Origin: Steroidobacter denitrificans
GTDB lineage: Bacteria > Pseudomonadota > Gammaproteobacteria > Steroidobacterales > Steroidobacteraceae
DNA length: 64,000 nt
NCBI RefSeq assembly: GCF_001579945.1
Contig: NZ_CP011971.1
Coordinates: 3,222,030-3,286,029 of the forward strand
Direction of reading: 5' to 3'
Within the stretch, counting starts at the first letter, position 1, and each line of letters begins with the position of its first letter. The notes below the pieces were generated by a model that did not search any database, was not told where the DNA came from, and saw nothing but the letters and a program-made list of their open reading frames with translations. The position numbers were made by a program, and so were the translations under genes. Positions 1 to 9,427 of the stretch are shown here, one piece after another.

Positions 1-695
1 ACGCAAACATCTACACCCGCAAAGATACACCTGAATTTGTCGAACTCAGTCCGGCCTCGCCCGCCACGGCCGCCGTCATTTGGCTGCACGGACTGGGCGC
101 CGACGGCTTCGACTTTGTGCCCCTGGTCGATGAACTTCGCCTGCCGCCGAACAGCAATATCCGCTTTGTATTTCCTCATGCGGCGCCGCGCCCGATCACG
201 CTGAACAATGGATATGTCATGCGCGCCTGGTATGACGTCAAGGGTCTCGGCTCGGAACGTATCGAAGATGAAGCGGGCATCCGCGAAACCGAAGCACTCA
301 TACGCCGATATATCGATCACGAAATGGCTCAGGGCGTTACCCCCGGCCGAATCGTGCTCGCCGGATTTTCCCAGGGCGGCGCCATAGCCCTGCACACCGC
401 GTTGCGGTATCCACAGCGCCTTGCCGGTATTCTTGCGCTGTCGACCTATCTGCCGCTCCACAAACAGCTCGAGCAGGAACGATCACCCGAGAATCGCGAT
501 TTGCCGATACTCATGTGCCATGGTACACAGGATCCGATGATCGGACTCGATTATGCCAAGGCCTCTTGCGAGATGCTGCAAACGCTCGGCTACCCAGTAG
601 ACTGGCGCAGCTATCCCATGGCGCATCAGGTCTGCATGGAAGAAGTGCAGGATATCTCGAACTGGCTGCAGCAACGCCTGCCACCGGTGGACTGA
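1..695 (+). CDS. Carboxylesterase / phospholipase family alpha/beta hydrolase (5' partial)
   Basis: Serine hydrolase of the small carboxylesterase/lysophospholipase family, expected to cleave short acyl esters in the cytoplasm. The reading frame is open from base 3, and the residues before the first in-frame GTG (117) already match the family: an oxyanion-loop segment reading WLHGLGADG lies at about 78-120. The start codon is therefore just outside the window and only a few residues are missing. The nucleophile elbow is GFSQGG. The acid is probably the Asp in HGTQDPMIG, and the histidine is in PMAHQV near the C-terminus. About 230 residues are visible against a family norm of about 220. It converges with proS. 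The exact substrate cannot be read from sequence. Confidence 0.9.
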   Translation, partial: ANIYTRKDTPEFVELSPASPATAAVIWLHGLGADGFDFVPLVDELRLPPNSNIRFVFPHAAPRPITLNNGYVMRAWYDVKGLGSERIEDEAGIRETEALIRRYIDHEMAQGVTPGRIVLAGFSQGGAIALHTALRYPQRLAGILALSTYLPLHKQLEQERSPENRDLPILMCHGTQDPMIGLDYAKASCEMLQTLGYPVDWRSYPMAHQVCMEEVQDISNWLQQRLPPVD

Positions 696-783
696 TCACG
701 GGACCATTGAGCAGATCCTGGATTCAGCAGTGAATCCAGGCTCGCCGCAGGCCGGCGATGGCGCCACACTCGGGCTTCAGTTC

Positions 784-2325
784 TCAATAGGACTTGGCCC
801 ATACCACCCGCTGCTGGCTCGGCGCACCCGTGAACGGACAGATTCCGGATTCACTGCCGTCTTGCGGAATGCAGCGTACCGTCACGCCCAGATCAGCCTT
901 GATCTGCGCTTCCAATTGCACATCTCCGCTGAAATGCGCGAGAGCGAAGCCGCCGTGGATCGGTGTCGGTTCATTGTCCTGGACTCGCTCAGGTGTGAAC
1001 CAGTCATAGAATTCCTGCCGCGTATCGATGCGCCGGGTATGCTGTTCCCGAAACGATCGAGCGCGTTCGAACAGCGCCTCCTGAATAGACTCCAGGATCG
1101 TCGTGACGGTAGCCACAAACTCGCCGCGCGGAATAGCCTGCTTGTCCTTGTGCGCACGATCGCGGCGAGCGACTAACAACGCATCCTTCTCGATGTCGCG
1201 GGGACCTATTTCCACACGCAGCGGCACACCCTTCTTGATCCAGTGCCATACCTTGTCACCGCCGCGCTCGTCGCGCTCGTCGACTTGCACGCTCAGCGGA
1301 CGCTCGGCATAGCGCTGCGAACGCAGCGCACGGGCCACGGCATGGCAATACTCCAGCACGCGCGAGCGATCGTCCTGCGTTCGATAGATGGGCAGGATCA
1401 CCACCTGCACCGGCGCCACCTTCGGCGGCAGCACCAGGCCATCGTCATCTGCATGTGTCATGATCAATCCGCCGATCAGGCGCGTCGATACGCCCCAACT
1501 GGTGGTCCAGGCATACTGTTGTTCGCCCTGACTGTCCAGGAAGCGGATTTCGCTGGCCTTGGCGAAGTTCTGACCCAGGAAATGACTGGTTCCCGCCTGC
1601 AGCGCCTTGCGGTCCTGCATCATGGCTTCGATACAGAAGGTCTGCTCGGCACCGGGAAAACGCTCTCCGGCGGTCTTCTCGCCCTTGATCACCGGGACGG
1701 CCATCCATTGTTCTGCGACCTCGGCATATACCTCCAGCATGCGCATCGTTTCCTCGAGCGCCTCTTCCCGAGTCGCATGCGCGGTATGGCCCTCCTGCCA
1801 CAAGAACTCCGCGGTGCGCAGGAACATACGCGTGCGCATCTCCCAGCGCACCACATTGGCCCACTGGTTGATCAGCAGCGGCAGATCACGATAGCTCTGT
1901 ACCCAACGCGCGAATGCATCCCCGATGATCGTCTCGGAGGTCGGGCGCACGATCAGCGGCTCTTCCAACTCGCCCGTGGGAATCAGTTTGCCGTCGGACC
2001 CGACTTCCAGCCGATGATGAGTCACGACCGCGCATTCCTTCGCGAATCCTTCGACGTGCGCCGCCTCTTTCTGTAAAAAGGACAGGGGAATGAACAAAGG
2101 AAAGTAGGCGTTCTGATGCCCGGTCTCCTTGAACTTGTCGTCCAGCACACGCTGGATATTCTCCCACAATGAATAACCCCACGGCTTGATGACCATGCAG
2201 CCGCGCACCGGCGAGTTCTCGGCCATATCGGCTGCCTTGACGACCTGTTGGTACCACTCGGCATAATTTTCCCCGCGCGTCGGGGAAATGGCGGTTGCAG
2301 ATTTTTTACTGGACTGGCTGCTCAT
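784..2325 (-). CDS. proS: Prolyl-tRNA synthetase, short eukaryote/archaea-type (ProS type 3)
   Basis: Class II aminoacyl-tRNA synthetase that charges tRNA-Pro in the cytoplasm. At 513 residues it begins with ENYAEWYQQVV and has a motif-2 region reading RTAEFLWQEGHTAHATREEA. The anticodon-binding domain begins near PPKVAPVQVVILPIYR, and the protein ends in the KSY tail typical of the archaeal/eukaryal class. It lacks the roughly 180-residue editing insertion that separates motifs 2 and 3 in the usual bacterial enzyme (E. coli ProS is about 570 residues). This type is scattered in bacteria and is usually explained by ancient transfer. The ATG at 2325 gives a family-typical N-terminus. It is transcribed alone, convergent with the esterase. 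Confidence 0.95.
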   Translation of the reverse strand: MSSQSSKKSATAISPTRGENYAEWYQQVVKAADMAENSPVRGCMVIKPWGYSLWENIQRVLDDKFKETGHQNAYFPLFIPLSFLQKEAAHVEGFAKECAVVTHHRLEVGSDGKLIPTGELEEPLIVRPTSETIIGDAFARWVQSYRDLPLLINQWANVVRWEMRTRMFLRTAEFLWQEGHTAHATREEALEETMRMLEVYAEVAEQWMAVPVIKGEKTAGERFPGAEQTFCIEAMMQDRKALQAGTSHFLGQNFAKASEIRFLDSQGEQQYAWTTSWGVSTRLIGGLIMTHADDDGLVLPPKVAPVQVVILPIYRTQDDRSRVLEYCHAVARALRSQRYAERPLSVQVDERDERGGDKVWHWIKKGVPLRVEIGPRDIEKDALLVARRDRAHKDKQAIPRGEFVATVTTILESIQEALFERARSFREQHTRRIDTRQEFYDWFTPERVQDNEPTPIHGGFALAHFSGDVQLEAQIKADLGVTVRCIPQDGSESGICPFTGAPSQQRVVWAKSY

Positions 2326-2817
2326 CGACGTAAATCTTGGAATACAGGCCTGTTAGGATACGAGTACTGAGAGTACGACCAAAAAAGGATGCAAAGAGAA
2401 TCGCGCAAGGACGCGATTACAACAGATTTTCGTTCCCGGACGAAGCATCCCGAACGTTCCGTACCCACTCCCGCGGGCGCAATCCGTCCCATCGGCGCTT
2501 TTGCATCCGGAGTCGAGTGGCGTCCCCATCCCACCCCCCTGCGCGACACTCCGGCCCCTGCCTGACGCCGGTACCTGGCACGACCGGGCGGCGCAGATGT
2601 CCAGGCAAGGCAGCCCGGCCCCCGCTCCCGGCTCCTCGATGTCCGCCCGTCAACCGTTGTTCGGCTCCAGGGAAGGATTCACCGCGTTCCTGGCAATTCC
2701 TCCCGAGCGAGACTTCTCAGCCGTACACTCGAATGGTCATGAATGATCCAGCCGGGGCTGGTCGGGGCGCCACATGATCTAATGTGGAAATGGGATAATC
2801 TCGAAGTGGGATTATTA
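2326..2817. other. Intergenic stretch between divergent proS and XRE regulator
   Basis: No convincing gene is visible; the open frames here are GC-driven and resemble nothing. It holds a small hairpin at 2399-2418 (AATCGCG, 6-nt loop, CGCGATT) about 75 nt upstream of proS, and an operator-like repeat just before the XRE gene. Both divergent promoters must lie here, but no clear -35/-10 pair stands out. Confidence 0.5.
2794..2816. promoter_or_regulatory. Imperfect inverted repeat before the XRE gene
   Basis: GATAATC (2794-2800) and GATTATT (2810-2816) form an inverted repeat with one mismatch across a 9-nt spacer, ending 1 nt before the proposed GTG start. Its position would suit autoregulation by the XRE protein. 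Short repeats like this also occur by chance, so the call is weak. Confidence 0.3.
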
Positions 2818-3222
2818 GTGACGGATCTCTACACCGGAGTTCCGGCATTGAAGTCTTTGCGCACGCCCGTTCATGCCTATTTCCTCGAACTGCTGCTCGC
2901 TGCACGGCACAAGGCGCAACTTACCCAGCAGCAACTGGCAGATCGGCTCGGTAAACCTCAGAGCTTCGTGGCGAAATACGAAGGGGGAGAACGCCGCCTG
3001 GATGTCATCGAGTTTCTACAACTGGCGCAATTCCTGGAGATCGACGCCGCTCGTATCATGCGCCAACTGATGAAATTCAACGCGATCCAGCGCAGACCGG
3101 ATCGCGCCAAGCCGGCACAAGGCAAGGCCGCCGGCACCAAGGGCGGCACGAGCCGTGAAGCATCCCGCAGCGGCAGGACGGGCCCCGGCTGGCGGCTCGA
3201 GACGGATTCCTCGAGGAAATAG
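2818..3222 (+). CDS. XRE-family helix-turn-helix transcriptional regulator
   Basis: Small DNA-binding protein of about 134 residues. The Cro/C1-type HTH covers roughly residues 25-80 (LTQQQLADRLGKPQSFVAKYEGGERRLD holds both helices). It ends in a basic, low-complexity tail rich in Lys, Arg, Gly and Ser. I chose the GTG at 2818 because related regulators begin shortly before the segment HAYFLELLLAARHKA. In-frame ATGs at 2743 and 2782 would add residues with no family resemblance and would run through the inverted repeat at 2794-2816. It is single and not obviously paired with a toxin gene. The target is unknown. Confidence 0.75.
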   Translation: MTDLYTGVPALKSLRTPVHAYFLELLLAARHKAQLTQQQLADRLGKPQSFVAKYEGGERRLDVIEFLQLAQFLEIDAARIMRQLMKFNAIQRRPDRAKPAQGKAAGTKGGTSREASRSGRTGPGWRLETDSSRK

Positions 3223-3319
3223 GCGCTGCCCGCGGCATGCCCATCATGCCCGCTGAACCTGCAGAAGGCCGGAAATGCGTTCTGGTTCGATTTGTGCCGA
3301 TGGCCGACGCCCATCACCG

Positions 3320-4189
3320 CTACTTCTCCCGAGTGCTCGCTTCGGTTTTGCGGCGCTGCGGATTCTCTCCGTAAGCGCTCGAGAAGGTCTCGGCGAACAA
3401 GCTGCGAAAAACCCTGTCCGCATCCTTGGCGATGATGGCGTACCTGTCCCTGTACAAATCCCAGTAGCGCATCTTGGCAGGCGCCCCCAGCATCGAGTCC
3501 TGACTGATCTGCCGGTCGAAATCCTCCTGCAGCCGGTCCGGATCGAACTGTGCGAGCATGGAATCGAAGGCGAGTCGTACGGCGTGTAATACCTGCGCCG
3601 GATCTTGCAGAGAATCCGGTACCTCGATACCGGCGGCATTCGATGCGGACACCATCCATGCGTCATCGGCCGGCGGCTTCGCATCCGGCGTATCTTCCCT
3701 GCCCGAGCCGGCGGCCACCGCCTTTGGGTTCATCCAAGGATCCTCCGGCGACAAATCGAGTTCATCCAATTCCACTTCGGCGGCCTCTTCAACCGGGGAG
3801 GCCGAGGCCGGAACCGGGGCACCGGTGGTATCGTGCCAAAGGCGCGTGAACAGATCCTTTTCCAGTATCGCCGCCGGCTCGATCGACACGCCGATTTCAT
3901 AGGCATCGATGTACAGCACATCGCCATGACGCAGCGGCTGCGGTTCGGTGCGTGAGAGGCGATTTTCGGGCGAATTGATGGCAACGCCGTTGGTGCTGGT
4001 ATCTTCTATGTAGTATTTGCCATTGAGATACCGGATCAGCGCATGACGGCCGGAAACATAAGGATCGGGAAAGACCCAGTCGTTGTCGGGCAGCCGCCCG
4101 ATCGTCCCGCCCGCCGAACGGAACACCTTGCGACTGGATGCCCCCAGCGCCTCAGCCTGTTCTCCAAGGATTTCCAACGTAAGAATCAT
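3320..4189 (-). CDS. tagH: FHA-domain protein of the type VI secretion TagH/ImpI type
   Basis: Phosphothreonine-reading scaffold protein. The N-terminal FHA domain (about residues 1-100) shows the standard binding residues: GRLPDNDW, SGRHA and TSTNG. An acidic linker rich in Glu, Pro and Ala follows. The C-terminal region has a MRYWDLYRDRYAIIAKDADRVF-like stretch and AETFSSAYGE, which matches the C-terminal domain of type VI secretion FHA proteins. At 289 residues it is short for that family (often about 400 or more). I chose the ATG at 4189 (MILTLEILGEQ); the upstream in-frame ATG at 4267 adds unrelated basic sequence. No other T6SS gene is in the window, so it may be an orphan. Confidence 0.75.
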   Translation of the reverse strand: MILTLEILGEQAEALGASSRKVFRSAGGTIGRLPDNDWVFPDPYVSGRHALIRYLNGKYYIEDTSTNGVAINSPENRLSRTEPQPLRHGDVLYIDAYEIGVSIEPAAILEKDLFTRLWHDTTGAPVPASASPVEEAAEVELDELDLSPEDPWMNPKAVAAGSGREDTPDAKPPADDAWMVSASNAAGIEVPDSLQDPAQVLHAVRLAFDSMLAQFDPDRLQEDFDRQISQDSMLGAPAKMRYWDLYRDRYAIIAKDADRVFRSLFAETFSSAYGENPQRRKTEASTREK

Positions 4190-4424
4190 GAGTTCGGTGA
4201 ACGTCTGTCGGCTTCGCCGTGTCCGGATCCTGCGAAAAGCATCGCAGTATCGGCCCAAGATCTGCAAGCACTATGAGCGGCATTGCACAGTTCAGGCAAG
4301 AAATATCCACGGCGTATCGACCTGGCCGGACGCTGGACCATGCCGTCACGGAGTATTGGCCGGAAGGTGTCGCATACGCGCGCAAAACCGCAGAAAACAG
4401 CTCGGGATGGCGGCAGGAATGAAG

Positions 4425-5201
4425 ATGGATCAAAACGGTATTCGCGATGGGCAGGTGATCGATCGCTATCTCAGCGGCGAGCTGACGATGCGCGAAGCGC
4501 GAGAATTCGAACAATACTGTCTGGACCATCCGGAAGTGCTCAAGGATATGCCGATTCCGATACGGCTCAAGGCGCGCCTTTCGCGTCATCCGCATGCGGA
4601 AGACGAAACCGGCATGTTCCCAGCGACTCCATCCGGCGCAACCCATGCGGCCAGCGATGCGATAGAAGATGACTTCGATTCGGATGAAGAAGGACAGACA
4701 ACACCCCGCCTCTATCGGTGCAGCGCAGGGCGCTTCATGATCGTCGCGCTGGTAACGGTCATGCTGCTGGCAATCGCAGCTGCAATCAGCCAGGCCATGA
4801 AGGCCGACGCCCTGGCAGGACAGATCGAGGATCTGCAGCGCGCGCACCAGTCCTTGAAAATGCAGGCGCCCGGCAGCGTTCAAACTTATCGCCTGCAACC
4901 TACACAGGCCAAGCCCCAACATGCCAGCCTGAACATCGGCCGGCCGGTCCCGCCGCAATGGATGGAACTGCATGTCGATGTCTCGACTGGAAAGTACACC
5001 CAGTTCCAGATCACGATCGACGAGAGCGAGACAGGCCGCGTCATGCAAATGAAACGCGTGGCCCGCGATTCCAATCATGAGCTTCGGCTGGCACTGAACT
5101 CGTCGGCCTTCGCGCCCGGCAACTACCTGTTGAAGATCGACGGCTATACCTGGCGCGGCCAGCTCGAGCATGTGGGCTGGCTGCGCCTGGACCTGCGCTG
5201 A
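4425..5201 (+). CDS. Membrane-anchored anti-sigma-like hypothetical protein
   Basis: About 258 residues. The N-terminus (VIDRYLSGELTMREAREFEQYCLDHPE) resembles the start of zinc-finger-type anti-sigma or YlaC-like proteins, though the Cys/His zinc set is not complete. A single transmembrane helix (FMIVALVTVMLLAIAAAISQ) lies near residue 105, followed by a short coiled coil (LAGQIEDLQRAHQSL) and a beta-rich domain of about 110 residues ending in LRLDLR. The topology suggests a cytoplasmic sensor and an extracytoplasmic domain. An AGGA lies 6 nt before the ATG at 4425; ATGs at 4407 and 4419 are alternatives. It diverges from the FHA gene, and no sigma-factor gene is adjacent. Function unknown. 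Confidence 0.65.
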   Translation: MDQNGIRDGQVIDRYLSGELTMREAREFEQYCLDHPEVLKDMPIPIRLKARLSRHPHAEDETGMFPATPSGATHAASDAIEDDFDSDEEGQTTPRLYRCSAGRFMIVALVTVMLLAIAAAISQAMKADALAGQIEDLQRAHQSLKMQAPGSVQTYRLQPTQAKPQHASLNIGRPVPPQWMELHVDVSTGKYTQFQITIDESETGRVMQMKRVARDSNHELRLALNSSAFAPGNYLLKIDGYTWRGQLEHVGWLRLDLR

Positions 5202-5369
5202 CTCAACAAGCAGCGCTACGAGATGAAGGCGAGCGCTCACTGGATGATCCGATCCCGCCCATGGCCTTCTTTAGCCATACATCAGGAGAAATGCATGGCG
5301 GGAGAAAGCCATGAGCGGAGCCTGCCATCCCTGGCGGGCTTTTACAGAAGAGCTCTTGCGTGAGCCTCG

Positions 5370-7901
5370 CTATCCGTCGCGCAGCACCGCCGCCGGCGGG
5401 TGATTCACTACCGAACGCGTCGCCAGGGTGCCGCTCACGCCCACCAGTAGCGCACCCGCCAGCAGGCCCAATCCCCATATCGCAGGATTGAAACGGTAGG
5501 TCAGATTGAACACTTGCGTGGCCAGAACATAACCCGCCACGCTCGCCCCGATGGCTGCGAGCATGCCCGACAACAGGCCCAGGGTGGTGAATTCGGCGGC
5601 GACCCCGAATAGCACGATGCGGCGACTTGCCCCCAAGGTGCGCAGCATGGCACTTTCGTAGCGACGCTCATCAAGCGTGGACTGGACTGCCGCCAGCAAT
5701 ACCATGATGCCCGCCAGCAAGCTGAAGCCGAAAACGTACTGAACCGCCAACGATGCCTTGTCCATGACGCCGCGCACCTGATCCAAAAGAGCCTCCAGAT
5801 CGATTGCGGTGACTTCGGGGAAATGTCGCGATAAATCCGCCAGCATCGAGCGCTGGTCGCGCCGGACATGCAGGCTGGTGATATAGGTACCGATGCTGTC
5901 ATCCAATGCGCCTGGCGAGAACACCATGAAAAAGTTCGGTTGGAATGTATCCCATTGCACTTCGCGGAAACTGGTCACGCGCGCGGTGAGTTCTTCGCCC
6001 GTAACGTCATAGGTCAGTGTGTCCCCGATCTTCAAACCCAGCGCCCGCGCCAGATCGATCTCGACCGAGACCTGCGGTTCGCCGCCGTCGTCCGGCTGCC
6101 ACCACCGGCCTTCGAGCAAGATGTTATCCGTCTGCATGTCCGCGGCCCAGGTCAGGTTGGCCTCGCGTTCGATGAATTCGCGGCCGCGATCGCTGTGCAC
6201 GGCCTCGGTGGCCGGGATGGAATTGATGCTCAGCAGCCGCGCGCGAATCATCGGCACCAGCCGTGGCGGCGCCATGTCGCGCTCGACAAAAAATTCGTGC
6301 AGCGCCTCCTCCTGATCCGGGCGGATGTTGATCATGAAATAGTTCGGCGCATCCGCCGGCAGGCTGGCACGCCATTCCCGCATCAGATCCTGACGCACGA
6401 CCGCCAGCAGCAACAGCACCATCAATCCCAGACCAAAGGCCACGATCTGCACGATGCTGTCACGGTCGCGGCGGGCGATGTTCGCCATGCCGTAGCGCCA
6501 CGACACGCCGACCTTGCCGCGAAAGCGCCCCAGCAGGCGCACCAGTATCCAGCCGGCCAGGGTCAACGCCGCGAACATCCCGGCAATGGCAACAAGCACG
6601 TATACCAATAGTTCCATGTCGCGCAGCAGCCATCCCAGGAGGACCACCAGCGCCGCCAGGGCTGTACCGTAGACCGTCATGTAGCGCAGCGGCGGCGGCT
6701 CCAGGTTACGCCGCAAGACTCGCGCCGGCGGCACATGGCGCAACTGCAGCAGGGGCGGCAAGGCGAATCCGACCAGGATGAGTACCGCAACCAGTATGCC
6801 CAGCCAACCGGCGCCAAGCGTGGGGCGCGGCAACTCGCCGTGCACCAGGTCCCTGAGCAGGTAGGCGATACCTTCCTGGGCTACATAGCCGACAACGGCG
6901 CCCAGCATACCTGCCAGCAGACCGGTCATCAGCAATTCCAGCACACTGATACCCAGCACCAGACGCTGTGGCGCACCCATGCTTTTCATGAGCGCCGCGG
7001 TATCCAGGTGGCGTACCACGTAGCGCCGCGCCGAAATCGCCACGGCGACCGCGGCCAACAGCAGGGTCGCAAGCGCGGACAGGCTCAGAAAGCGGCCGGC
7101 ACGATCGATCGCCGAACGGATCTGTGGACTGCCGTCCCGCAGATCCGCAATGCGCTGCCCGGGCTTCTTGCGCAACTCCAGCTGCCGCTTCAGCGCGGCA
7201 ATCGCCGCGGTCTCGCCCGCGAATAATGCTGCATGAGAAATCCGGCTGCCTTCCTGGAGCAGACCGGTGGCCGGTACATCCTCCAGGCGCATCAGCAAAG
7301 TCGGAGCGAGATCCACGAATTGCGAGCCCTGGTCGGGGCGATAGTCCAGCACCTGCGTAACCGTCAGCTCGGCCGCGCCGACCTGGATGCGATCGCCGAT
7401 CTTCGCGTCCAGTTGCGCGAACAGACGCGACTCCAGCCAGACCTCGCCCGCCCCGGGAAGCTGGAACGTCTCGCGTGCCGGACCGAACGCCTGGTCGGCA
7501 ATCTTCAGGCGGCCACGCAATGGATAGTCCGAGGATACCGCCCGGACCGCGATCAGCGCATTGTCTTCTCCCTTGAATGCAACGCTCGGAAAGGTCGACA
7601 TCTCGGCAAAGCGTAATCCGGCATCGGCCGCCATCCGAAAGTAGTCCCGCTCCAGAGGTTGGCGCGATTCCAGCCGTAGGTCGGCGGCCAGCACCTCGCC
7701 GGCCTGTCGGTCCACCGCGAGGCTCACGCGGCTGGTGAAAAAACCCACAGCCGTCATGGCGGACACCGCCACCAGCAGCGCCAGCAGCAAGACACGCAGT
7801 TCACCCGACTTGCTGTCGCGCACCAGGGCTAGCAGCGCCAGCCGCAATATTCGCCTGCCGGGACAAGCCGCACGCATACCGTCCGGTGGTATTACACTCA
7901 T
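5370..7901 (-). CDS. ybbP: ABC transporter permease, FtsX-like (YbbP family)
   Basis: Inner-membrane permease of 843 residues that works with the adjacent ATPase YbbA. It has the two-FtsX-domain layout: an N-terminal helix (LLALLVAVSAMTAVGFFTS), a large periplasmic domain, a helix cluster in the middle (around LSALATLLLAAVAVAIS), a second periplasmic domain, and a C-terminal helix cluster (FGFSLLAGIMVLLAAVQ to the end). The ATG overlaps the ybbA stop by 4 nt (7898-7901), so the two are translationally coupled. The substrate of this family is not established; proximity to the lysophospholipase/thioesterase tesA is conserved in E. coli. Confidence 0.9.
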   Translation of the reverse strand: MSVIPPDGMRAACPGRRILRLALLALVRDSKSGELRVLLLALLVAVSAMTAVGFFTSRVSLAVDRQAGEVLAADLRLESRQPLERDYFRMAADAGLRFAEMSTFPSVAFKGEDNALIAVRAVSSDYPLRGRLKIADQAFGPARETFQLPGAGEVWLESRLFAQLDAKIGDRIQVGAAELTVTQVLDYRPDQGSQFVDLAPTLLMRLEDVPATGLLQEGSRISHAALFAGETAAIAALKRQLELRKKPGQRIADLRDGSPQIRSAIDRAGRFLSLSALATLLLAAVAVAISARRYVVRHLDTAALMKSMGAPQRLVLGISVLELLMTGLLAGMLGAVVGYVAQEGIAYLLRDLVHGELPRPTLGAGWLGILVAVLILVGFALPPLLQLRHVPPARVLRRNLEPPPLRYMTVYGTALAALVVLLGWLLRDMELLVYVLVAIAGMFAALTLAGWILVRLLGRFRGKVGVSWRYGMANIARRDRDSIVQIVAFGLGLMVLLLLAVVRQDLMREWRASLPADAPNYFMINIRPDQEEALHEFFVERDMAPPRLVPMIRARLLSINSIPATEAVHSDRGREFIEREANLTWAADMQTDNILLEGRWWQPDDGGEPQVSVEIDLARALGLKIGDTLTYDVTGEELTARVTSFREVQWDTFQPNFFMVFSPGALDDSIGTYITSLHVRRDQRSMLADLSRHFPEVTAIDLEALLDQVRGVMDKASLAVQYVFGFSLLAGIMVLLAAVQSTLDERRYESAMLRTLGASRRIVLFGVAAEFTTLGLLSGMLAAIGASVAGYVLATQVFNLTYRFNPAIWGLGLLAGALLVGVSGTLATRSVVNHPPAAVLRDG

Positions 7902-8671
7902 GCCACCGGCACCGCCGACGCACTATCGAGTGTAGCCGAGAGCCGTCCCGCTTCGATATGCACGATACGGGCACAGCGCCGTGCAATCGCCGGGTCATGC
8001 GTGACCACGACCAAGGTGGTCTGCAGGTCACGATTCAGTTCGAATAACAGCTCGATGATGCGCTCTCCCGTAGCGGCATCCAGGTTTCCCGTGGGTTCGT
8101 CGGCGAACAGCAGGGCCGGACGGGTGACAAAGGCCCGGGCAATGGCGACACGCTGCTGCTCGCCGCCGGACAGCTGGCGCGGATAATGCGCCTGGCGACG
8201 GGCCAAGCCGACCTTGGCCAATACCTCGGCGGCCGCCTCGCGTGCATTCGGCCGGTCAGCCAGTTCGAGCGGCAGCATGACGTTCTCCAGCGCCGTCAAC
8301 GAAGGCACGAGATGGAAACTCTGGAACACGAAGCCCACATGCCGTGCCCGGACCGCGGCCCGGCCGTCCTCATCCAGCGCCGTCAAGTCCACATCGTTCA
8401 GCCAGATGCGTCCCCGCGACGGCTCATCCAGTCCCGCAAGCAGCGCCAGCAAGGTGGACTTGCCGGCACCCGACGCACCTACGATCGCCACAGTTTCACC
8501 GGCATCGATCTGAAGATCGATATCGGCCAGAATCGTTAGTTTCCCTTCGGGGCTGCTAACCTCCTTGCCGATGCCGACCGCCCGCAGGACGGTGCGCGGA
8601 CCGGCCGCTTGGGACTCGGCCCGGGGAGAAACGCTCTCTGGAACGGATCGCGTATCCTGGGCGACGCTCAT
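7898..8671 (-). CDS. ybbA: ABC transporter ATP-binding protein (YbbA family)
   Basis: Cytoplasmic ATPase of 257 residues energising the YbbP permease, in the LolD/MacB-like branch. Walker A is GASGAGKST, the signature is LSGGEQQRVAIARAF, Walker B ends in LLFADEPTGNLD, and the H-loop is VVVTHD. About 30 residues of unconserved N-terminal sequence precede the domain, so the true start could be slightly internal. It is divergent from tesA. Confidence 0.92.
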   Translation of the reverse strand: MSVAQDTRSVPESVSPRAESQAAGPRTVLRAVGIGKEVSSPEGKLTILADIDLQIDAGETVAIVGASGAGKSTLLALLAGLDEPSRGRIWLNDVDLTALDEDGRAAVRARHVGFVFQSFHLVPSLTALENVMLPLELADRPNAREAAAEVLAKVGLARRQAHYPRQLSGGEQQRVAIARAFVTRPALLFADEPTGNLDAATGERIIELLFELNRDLQTTLVVVTHDPAIARRCARIVHIEAGRLSATLDSASAVPVA

Positions 8672-8712
8672 GCTTGCGGGAGATTCATGATGTGGATACG
8701 AGCCTCGGAACG

Positions 8713-9420
8713 ATGAAATGGATCGGACATCCTATCGCTGCGATTTACGGCCTGCACCGGCTGTCGGGACGCGGCCAGCCGGGCAGACTGCTGTTGCTGG
8801 GCGTATTGGGACTCTTATGGAGCCACATGGTTCACGCCGTACCGCCAAAACAGGGGGCATCCGATCAGCCGGTTCTGCTGGTCATGGGAGACAGCCTGAG
8901 TGCGGGGTACGGCATCGCACTCGACGCCACCTGGGTCGCCTTGTTGCAGCGTCGCCTGACATCTCAAGGGTACGATTACCGGATCGTGAATGCCAGCACC
9001 AGCGGCGAGACGACGGGCGGCGCGCGCAGCCGGCTGCCACGTGCCCTGAACGCGCATTCCCCGGCCGTGGTGATACTCGAGTTAGGCGCCAATGACGGCC
9101 TGCGAGGGCTTCCGATACGGCAGGTGCGCGAGAACTTCCAGGCCATGATCGAGCAAAGCCAGGACGCAGGCGCACGTGTCGTGCTGGTGGGCATGCGCAT
9201 ACCGCCGAACTATGGCGCGGCGTACGCGGATCGGTTTCATGCCCTTTACCCGCAGTTGGCGCAGCAGTACGACACGCCGCTGGTCGACTTCTTTCTGGAT
9301 GGTGTGGCGCAGGATGCCGCACTGATGCAGGATGACGACATCCACCCGAACGCGGCGGCGCAGCCACGCCTGCTCGATAATCTCTGGCCGGCCTTGCGCA
9401 CGGTCCTGACGAAGGAATGA
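8713..9420 (+). CDS. tesA: Arylesterase / acyl-CoA thioesterase I, SGNH hydrolase (TesA)
   Basis: Secreted GDSL esterase acting on thioesters, aryl esters and lysophospholipids. Block I is GDSLSAGYG with the nucleophilic Ser, block III is GANDGLRG, and the catalytic Asp-His are in DDIHPNAAAQ. The N-terminus from the ATG at 8713 reads as a signal peptide (hydrophobic GRLLLLGVLGLLWSHMVHA). A TTG at 8674 would start only 3 nt from the divergent ybbA start and is less likely. fadD follows 8 nt after the stop, so the pair probably forms one acyl-processing transcript. Confidence 0.92.
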   Translation: MKWIGHPIAAIYGLHRLSGRGQPGRLLLLGVLGLLWSHMVHAVPPKQGASDQPVLLVMGDSLSAGYGIALDATWVALLQRRLTSQGYDYRIVNASTSGETTGGARSRLPRALNAHSPAVVILELGANDGLRGLPIRQVRENFQAMIEQSQDAGARVVLVGMRIPPNYGAAYADRFHALYPQLAQQYDTPLVDFFLDGVAQDAALMQDDDIHPNAAAQPRLLDNLWPALRTVLTKE

Positions 9421-9427
9421 GTCCCGC

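Noticed and set aside
1243-2076. Long plus-strand open frame (277 codons) within proS
   Set aside because: Antisense to proS with no recognisable motif; high GC content leaves open frames opposite real genes.
4152-5240. Minus-strand open frame opposite the anti-sigma-like gene
   Set aside because: Composition rich in Cys, His and Arg without a conserved motif; the plus strand carries a membrane helix, coiled coil and a sensible ribosome-binding site.
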